Shown here piece by piece: positions 6,832 through 7,418 of a stretch of DNA of 7,418 bases. Numbering within the stretch: the first letter of the stretch is position 1; every line of letters starts with the position of its first letter. This DNA is from Phycisphaerae bacterium. GTDB lineage: Bacteria; Planctomycetota; Phycisphaerae; UBA1845; Fen-1342. A model generated the notes under the pieces. That model saw only the letters and a list, made by a program, of their open reading frames with translations. It was not told where the DNA came from and ran no database searches. The DNA is taken from NCBI GenBank assembly GCA_026984555.1, contig JALSRY010000726.1:1-7418 (forward strand), given 5' to 3'. The position numbers and the translations under genes are program-made.

Positions 6832-7203
6832 TCAGAAGTGGGGCCGGCGGCGGCGAACCGGAGCGAACACCAGCGCCGCCCAGCCGACCAGCAACGCCAC
6901 GCCGCCCGCGGGCGTGATCATGCCCAGCCACTTCGCCCCCGACAGCGCCAGGGCATAGAGGCTGCCGCTGAACAGGATGATGCCGATCAGGAACGCCCAG
7001 CCGGCGACCGCCGCGGCCGCCGAGCGACGCCGCCTGAGCAGGGCCACCGCCAGCAGCGCCAGCGCGTGGTACATCTGGTAGCGGGCGGCGGTCTCGAACA
7101 CGGCGAGCATGGCTGGGTCGAGATGTCGGCGAAGTGCGTGCGCAGCGAGCGCTCCGCCCGCCACCGCCAGAAAGCCGTTGATTGCCGCGATTCTGACCCA
7201 CAC
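6832..7203 (-). CDS. DUF423 (YgdD/TMEM256-like) small inner-membrane protein
   Basis: A 123-residue membrane protein of unknown function, normal length for DUF423. Four predicted membrane helices lie at about residues 5-23, 43-57, 64-83 and 95-115. Family landmarks are GALAAHAL near the N-terminus, FETAARYQMYHALAL at 36-50, ILFSGSLYALAL at 76-87 and TPAGGVALLVGW at 97-108. The tail is very basic (RRRR), consistent with a cytoplasmic end. The start is taken as GTG 7203, which puts the first helix at the N-terminus as in relatives; the ribosome binding site is weak. The frame stays open through the upstream repeats to the window edge, but that extension does not look like protein and is not included. 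It is convergent with asnS, 64 bases away, with no clear terminator between them. Confidence 0.9.
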   Translation of the reverse strand: MWVRIAAINGFLAVAGGALAAHALRRHLDPAMLAVFETAARYQMYHALALLAVALLRRRRSAAAAVAGWAFLIGIILFSGSLYALALSGAKWLGMITPAGGVALLVGWAALVFAPVRRRRPHF

Positions 7204-7318
7204 GCAGGGATCATCGCCGCTCGGGACTGCCGCCGTCAAGCCGCAGGCGTGTCGAGCGGGCCGGTCCAGAGCAATCGCAAGGTCGCCGGTTTCGGCCTTC
7301 CTCCAACATGGGAACAAC

Positions 7319-7418
7319 GGGAAGCCCACTGCATGGAATCCGGTGCCACAGGGCATCGGGAGATCCACCGGATGCAATCCGGTGCCACAGGGTATGGGGA
7401 AGTCCACCGGATGCAATC
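7319..7418. repeat. 39-base tandem repeat with an internal hairpin, running off the window
   Basis: Units start at 7319, 7358 and 7397 (the last cut at 22 bases by the window edge). Units 1 and 2 share 31 of 39 bases, and units 2 and 3 share 20 of 22. Each unit contains an inverted repeat, best in unit 2: CACCGGAT (7366-7373), loop GCA, ATCCGGTG (7377-7384), a perfect 8-base stem. In unit 1 one stem pair becomes a G-T wobble and one is lost. The period is a multiple of three, so on the - strand it reads as a 13-residue repeat around HPVDLPMPCGTG, but this is probably incidental. The form is that of a dispersed, REP-like intergenic repeat family (inference). The region between 7204 and 7318 shows no gene or clear signal. 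Confidence 0.8.

Noticed and set aside
6987..7214. Alternative - strand frame starting at ATG 7214 over the DUF423 gene
   Set aside because: Its translation has none of the DUF423 motifs and is rich in Arg, Ser and Trp; it is a frame shadow.
7204..7240. Possible promoter for the DUF423 gene on the - strand (TTGACG, 17 bases, CGATGA)
   Set aside because: The -10 box is poor, and it would leave almost no leader before GTG 7203; could be chance.

Overview
This GC-rich window (roughly two thirds G+C by eye) comes from a Gram-negative-type bacterium: it has a periplasmic-sensing chemoreceptor and a lipobox protein. The gene styles and a 39-base hairpin tandem repeat at the right edge would fit a planctomycete or a similar high-GC environmental lineage. 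That is a weak inference, because no rRNA or other phylogenetic marker is present. I see no tRNA, rRNA, CRISPR array, insertion sequence or prophage gene.

Left part (1-3036, all + strand): a chemosensory block. It starts with the C-terminal part of a methyl-accepting chemotaxis protein whose visible N-terminal residues (CHGDP, then a WKVGEV-type stretch) look like the end of a c-heme-binding DUF3365/Tll0287-like sensor domain. A 163-base gap follows, in which I find no convincing promoter. Then come cheD (receptor deamidase), an HDOD-domain gene that overlaps cheD by ATGA, and a single-domain CheY-like response regulator 9 bases further on. The last three form a tight operon. CheA, CheW, CheR and CheB are not in the window.

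Middle part (3079-5228, all - strand, convergent with the regulator gene): a two-gene, translationally coupled pair. The upstream gene encodes a PstS-like periplasmic-binding-fold lipoprotein with a degenerate ligand loop. The downstream gene, starting inside the stop of the first (ATGA), encodes an enolase-superfamily enzyme with the complete catalytic set of the muconate-lactonizing/dipeptide-epimerase subgroup. Substrate and ligand are unknown.

Right part (5259-7418): asnS for asparaginyl-tRNA synthetase (+) is transcribed divergently from the lipoprotein gene, with only 30 bases between the start codons. A good sigma70-type promoter for asnS lies inside the 5' end of the lipoprotein gene. 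The synthetase carries an insertion of about 70 residues, predicted coiled coil, between class II motifs 2 and 3. It is followed convergently by a small DUF423 membrane protein (-). The last 215 bases hold no gene I can support; they end in 2.6 copies of a 39-base tandem repeat, each built around a GC-rich hairpin, that runs off the window.

The least ordinary items are the coupled lipoprotein/enolase-superfamily pair, the coiled-coil insertion in AsnRS, the probable heme-sensing chemoreceptor next to its own CheD, and the hairpin repeats. Nothing in the window clearly forms a wholly new system.
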